Assembly (NCBI RefSeq): GCF_024494355.1
Contig: NZ_JAKNQY010000024.1
Location: 36,125-100,124, forward strand
DNA length: 64,000 nt
Reading direction: 5' to 3'
Source: Pseudomonas sp. Q11
Lineage (GTDB): Bacteria; Pseudomonadota; Gammaproteobacteria; Pseudomonadales; Pseudomonadaceae
The notes below the pieces were generated by a model. That model was given only the letters and a program-made list of their open reading frames with translations. It was not told the origin of the DNA and ran no database searches. Every line of letters starts with the position of its first letter. Position 1 is the stretch's first letter. Below are positions 61,815-64,000 of this stretch, one piece after another. Position numbers and translations under genes: made by a program.

Positions 61815-61836
61815 ACTGTAAAGTTTGACAGTAGGC
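61815..61836. promoter_or_regulatory. Near-palindrome ACTGTAAAGTTTGACAGT, copy 1
   Basis: The 18-bp near-palindrome followed by AGGC lies 105 bp before the first small gene and is repeated without change before the second. It includes TTGACA, a perfect -35 hexamer, but no clear -10 follows at normal spacing. Confidence 0.6.
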
Positions 61837-61936
61837 ACCAAATAGCATCCTACCCAAGATGAAGCGGTGTTAATCGAATAGCACAAGTTGTTTACCGCAC
61901 ATTCGACGCGCCTCATCGCTGATGGAGAAATTTACC

Positions 61937-62275
61937 ATGACAACATTACCACAACTATCTGCACCGACATTCGAATATGAATCACCGGTTGATACATCCG
62001 AGTTACCAGACTTCGTGAAGGCAGAAGTGCCGAAAAGTGTATACATTGTGCCTGGTGACGAAATCGATTTTCACGTGAGGATCGACAAAAGCTCTAAATG
62101 GGAAAAAACCGCACAAGTGACATCTGAGACAAAATTCCCTATGGTTTTTTCTATTCCAAAAGAAATTTTCTCGGAAGGAAACAAACCTGCTGAGGCCGAA
62201 CTTCTCTACATTCGTTACCAAGGTGGAGGGGGAAACGACGACCACTCCTCGACGCTGACACTCAAACTAGAGTAA
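61937..62275 (+). CDS. Small single-domain Ig-like protein of unknown function, copy 1
   Basis: A 112-residue acidic protein without signal peptide or membrane helix. Its pattern, VPGDEIDFHVRI near residues 36-47, then TSETKFPMVFSIPKEIF near 60-76, AEAELLYIRYQ near 86-96 and a terminal STLTLKLE strand, is like one repeat of the Ig-like beta-sandwich domains that occur in long tandem arrays in Pseudomonas surface proteins (GD-I-V..., FTIP..., V-YTV..., LTL). That resemblance is from memory, not a search. GGAG nine bases before the ATG at 61937 decides the start over the in-frame ATG at 61922. The A+T content is higher than that of the neighbours, suggesting transfer. No function is assigned. 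Confidence 0.7.
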   Translation: MTTLPQLSAPTFEYESPVDTSELPDFVKAEVPKSVYIVPGDEIDFHVRIDKSSKWEKTAQVTSETKFPMVFSIPKEIFSEGNKPAEAELLYIRYQGGGGNDDHSSTLTLKLE

Positions 62276-62282
62276 ACGGTCC

Positions 62283-62426
62283 TCACGCCTGCACCTCCTC
62301 ATGGCCCTGGCGCAGCCGTTCGCGGCTGTTGGTCAGGTGCAGGCGCATGGCCGCACGAGCCGCATCGGAGTCCTGACGAGCGATGGCTTCGTAGATTTTC
62401 GTGCTCGCGGCTCAGGCGTTCATTTG
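62283..62426 (-). pseudogene. Duplicated 3' fragment of the FadR-type regulator gene
   Basis: This stretch matches the last 140 or so bases of the regulator gene (from 62947), including its stop codon. It would encode AARAAMRLHLTNSRERLRQ-like C-terminal residues. It has scattered substitutions and a two-base deletion (GATTTTCGTG against GATTTCCTCGTG) and ends abruptly near 62426. The remainder of the 62276-62596 gap holds the second copy of the near-palindrome and nothing else recognised. Confidence 0.85.
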
Positions 62427-62476
62427 GGCAGCCTCTCAACAAACAGAAGTACCTACCGAATGCACCGCTCGTCGTC

Positions 62477-62498
62477 ACTGTAAAGTTTGACAGTAGGC
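62477..62498. promoter_or_regulatory. Near-palindrome ACTGTAAAGTTTGACAGT, copy 2
   Basis: Identical over 22 bases to the copy at 61815 although the flanks differ; it stands 103 bp before the start of the second small gene. Confidence 0.6.
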
Positions 62499-62596
62499 TT
62501 CCAGATGCGCCCCCGTCTTAATGAAGCCGCACTCATTGATCGGCCAAATTGCTTACCGATCAATCAACGCGTCTAGTCCATTAAGGAAAGTCCAAC

Positions 62597-62939
62597 ATGA
62601 AAACATTACCAGTTCTAGCTAAGCCTACGTTCGATTATGGAGAGATATTGCTTAAAGCATCCGAACTATCCGAAGATTTAAAAGCGGAGCCCCCCCAAAA
62701 ATGAAGCTATCCGCGAGAGAGACGAAATCGAATTTAACGTGACTATAGGTGGCAAGGAACTGTGGTCAGAAACGGTTATAGTGACGTCCGAGACAATATT
62801 TCCGCAGCCTTTTTTAATTCCCAAAGAAATTTTTTTGGAATTAATTAAACCTGCTTCGGCCGAACTACGCTACACCATTTGGAACTCGGCAAGCGGAAAC
62901 CCCGAACATTCTCCAAGCCAGAAAGTCGTCGTAGTGTAA
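62597..62939 (+). pseudogene. Small Ig-like gene, copy 2, with a +1 frameshift
   Basis: The frame from ATG 62597 (MKTLPVLAKPTFDYGEILLK) stops at 62702-62704, just after a run of seven C and five A. Removing one C joins it to the downstream frame ending at 62939 and gives a product of about 113 residues aligned throughout with copy 1: KAEPPKNEAIRERDEIEFNV against KAEVPKSVYIVPGDEIDFHV, then VTSETIFPQPFLIPKEIF against VTSETKFPMVFSIPKEIF. AAGGAAAG precedes the ATG. It may be a pseudogene, a slippage-switched gene, a programmed +1 site or a read error in a homopolymer. Confidence 0.75.
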
Positions 62940-62946
62940 ACGACAT

Positions 62947-63693
62947 TCACGCCTGCGCCTGCGCCTCCTCATGAGCCTGGCGCAGCCGTTCGCGGCTGTT
63001 GGTCAGGTGCAAGCGCATGGCCGCTCGGGCCGCGTCGGAGTCCTGGCGGGCGATGGCGTCGTAGATTTCCTCGTGCTCGCGGCTCAAACGACCCATGTAG
63101 TGCTGGTGGTCGTCGTGGGCCAGGCGCGCCGAGTTCAGCCGGGTGCGCGGGATGATGCTGGTGCCCAGGTGGGTCATGATGTCGGTGAAGTAGCGGTTGC
63201 CGGTGGACAGGGCGATTTCCAGGTGGAAGGCGAAATCCGAGGCCACCGCGTCGCTGGCGTGGGACGCGCTTTCGTTCAGCGCATCCAGGGCTGCGCGCAT
63301 CGCAGCCAGTTGCTCGTCGCTGCGGCGCTGGGCTGCAAGGCCTGCCGACTCCACTTCCAGGCTGATGCGCAACTCCAGGATCGCCAGCACGTCACGCAAG
63401 GTGACCACCGTCGCCGGGTCGATGCGAAAGCCGCTCGGGCTGGGCGTGTCCAGCACGAAGGTACCGATGCCGTGGCGGGTTTCCACCTGGCCGGCGGCCT
63501 GCAAACGGGAAATCGCCTCGCGAACCACGGTGCGGCTGACACCATGGGCTTCCATGATCGCCGACTCGGTGGGCAATTTATCGCCACGCTTGAGCAGGCC
63601 GTCGCGAATCTGCTCGGACAGCACCGTCACCAGCTCCTGCGCCAGGCTGCGGCGCTTGCGGGGAAGGCGTGGTACGTCGATCGGTCTTTCCAT
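62947..63693 (-). CDS. GntR/FadR-family transcriptional regulator, probable galactarate/glucarate regulator
   Basis: A 248-residue regulator. The N-terminal winged helix (about 12-80; QIRDGLLKRGDKLPTESAIM, then SRTVVREAISRLQAAG) is of the GntR type, and the C-terminal FCD domain (about 100-235) has the metal/ligand pattern FHLEIALSTGN near residues 146-156 and REHEEIYDAIARQD. It lies upstream of kdgD on the same strand with the accessory insert between. FadR-group regulators of aldarate genes are usually repressors released by a sugar acid. A GGTTGTACGATC site is 51 bp before its ATG (63693), so it may control itself. The ATG is chosen over an upstream TTG. Confidence 0.88.
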   Translation of the reverse strand: MERPIDVPRLPRKRRSLAQELVTVLSEQIRDGLLKRGDKLPTESAIMEAHGVSRTVVREAISRLQAAGQVETRHGIGTFVLDTPSPSGFRIDPATVVTLRDVLAILELRISLEVESAGLAAQRRSDEQLAAMRAALDALNESASHASDAVASDFAFHLEIALSTGNRYFTDIMTHLGTSIIPRTRLNSARLAHDDHQHYMGRLSREHEEIYDAIARQDSDAARAAMRLHLTNSRERLRQAHEEAQAQA

Positions 63694-63743
63694 GTGTCTG
63701 TGTCTCGGCAAGCGGCTGAATGCGCATCATGATAGCGCAACAT

Positions 63744-63766
63744 GGTTGTACGATCACTTTTACAAA
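63744..63766. promoter_or_regulatory. GTTGTACGATC operator candidate before the regulator gene
   Basis: GGTTGTACGATCACTTTTAC followed by AAA. The first 15 bases match the site before kdgD (GTTGTACGATSACTT), and TTGTA and TACAA are inverted within it. Confidence 0.55.
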
Positions 63767-63808
63767 GTGGGCCTTTTGTTTTGTCCAGTCTGGCAAACCG
63801 AGGCGCCT

Positions 63809-63967
63809 TCATCGCGAGCAGGCTCGCTCCCACCTGGGATCGGGTTCGCACGCATAAGCATCAAGCTCACCCAAAACTCAATGTGGGAGCGGGCTTGCTC
63901 GCGAAGGCGGTGTGTCAGACACAGTAGGTTAACTGACACACCGCCTTCGCGAGCAAGCCCGCTTGTG
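63809..63967. repeat. REP cluster with a 31-bp perfect inverted repeat
   Basis: A single REP unit (ATCGCGAGCAGGCTCGCTCC from 63811) is followed by a pair whose arms, 63888-63918 and 63933-63963, are perfectly complementary over 31 bases, around a 14-base loop. It fills most of the gap upstream of the regulator gene to the window end; no gene is seen after it. Confidence 0.85.
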
Positions 63968-64000
63968 TCTTGCGTTGCGTTTAGACTGAAGGTGAGAGCG

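Noticed and set aside
61504..61862. Overlapping plus-strand frames of about 100 codons upstream of the first small gene
   Set aside because: No ribosome-binding site, no recognised family and mutual overlap; noted only as a possible gene remnant.

Overview
The window looks like a chromosomal segment of a Pseudomonas, most likely of the P. fluorescens group. The evidence is the high G+C, the typical Pseudomonas gene orders (algW-Nif3-cysD-cysNC; hisG-hisD-hisC beside murA and the mla operon; kdsD-kdsC-lptC-lptA-lptB-rpoN-hpf-ptsN-rapZ-ptsO; tldD-nitrilase-yhdP-rng-maf-mreDCB divergent from gatCAB), and many REP-type inverted repeats (TGTGGGAGC.../GCTCCCACA, TGTGGCGAGGGAGC..., TGTAGGAGCTGC...) between genes. 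No tRNA, rRNA, CRISPR array, prophage or insertion sequence was found. Almost the whole window is core genome.

Layout. 1-7.6 kb: a class III aminotransferase, thioredoxin reductase, CysZ, a GT4 glycosyltransferase, an Old Yellow Enzyme, a glutathione peroxidase, SlyD and a DUF3565 protein. 7.6-10.7 kb: pta and a PlsC-type acyltransferase, with no ackA between slyD and pta. 10.8-16.5 kb: sulfate activation (cysD, cysNC) interrupted by a four-helix-bundle (IVS-type) gene, then a Nif3-like protein divergent from the AlgW/DegS protease. 16.7-19.6 kb: a TonB-dependent receptor with a periplasmic DUF4198 partner. 19.8-24.6 kb: hisC, hisD, hisG, murA, ibaG. 24.7-27.7 kb: the mlaFEDCB phospholipid-transport operon. 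28-35 kb: LPS synthesis and transport genes running into sigma-54 and the nitrogen-PTS cluster. 35.3-49 kb: pmbA, darP, tldD, a nitrilase-family hydrolase, yhdP, rng, maf and mreDCB. 49.3-54.5 kb: gatCAB, an RlpA-like lipoprotein, a CaCA antiporter and a PcaC-like protein. 54.7-63.7 kb: an AEC transporter, then a galactarate/glucarate catabolic cluster (garD, gudP-type permease, aldehyde dehydrogenase, kdgD) and its probable FadR-type regulator.

The functional themes are cell-envelope construction and maintenance (LPS transport, Mla, Mre, YhdP, MurA, RlpA), sulfur activation, histidine synthesis and aldaric-acid catabolism. In the last of these, GarD makes 5-dehydro-4-deoxyglucarate, KdgD converts it to 2,5-dioxopentanoate, and the aldehyde dehydrogenase yields 2-oxoglutarate. 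Three copies of a GTTGTACGA motif, in front of the regulator, kdgD and the permease, suggest one regulon.

The least ordinary part is 61.4-62.95 kb, between kdgD and its regulator. It holds two diverged tandem copies of a module: a shared near-palindrome (ACTGTAAAGTTTGACAGT), a small Ig-like single-domain gene about 105 bp downstream, and a copy of the regulator's 3' end. The second small gene carries a +1 frameshift at a run of seven C. Other points worth checking are probable AUU starts for mreC and the CaCA antiporter, a 118-bp hairpin and an attenuator-like structure upstream of gatC, and the foreign gene inside the cysD-cysNC unit.
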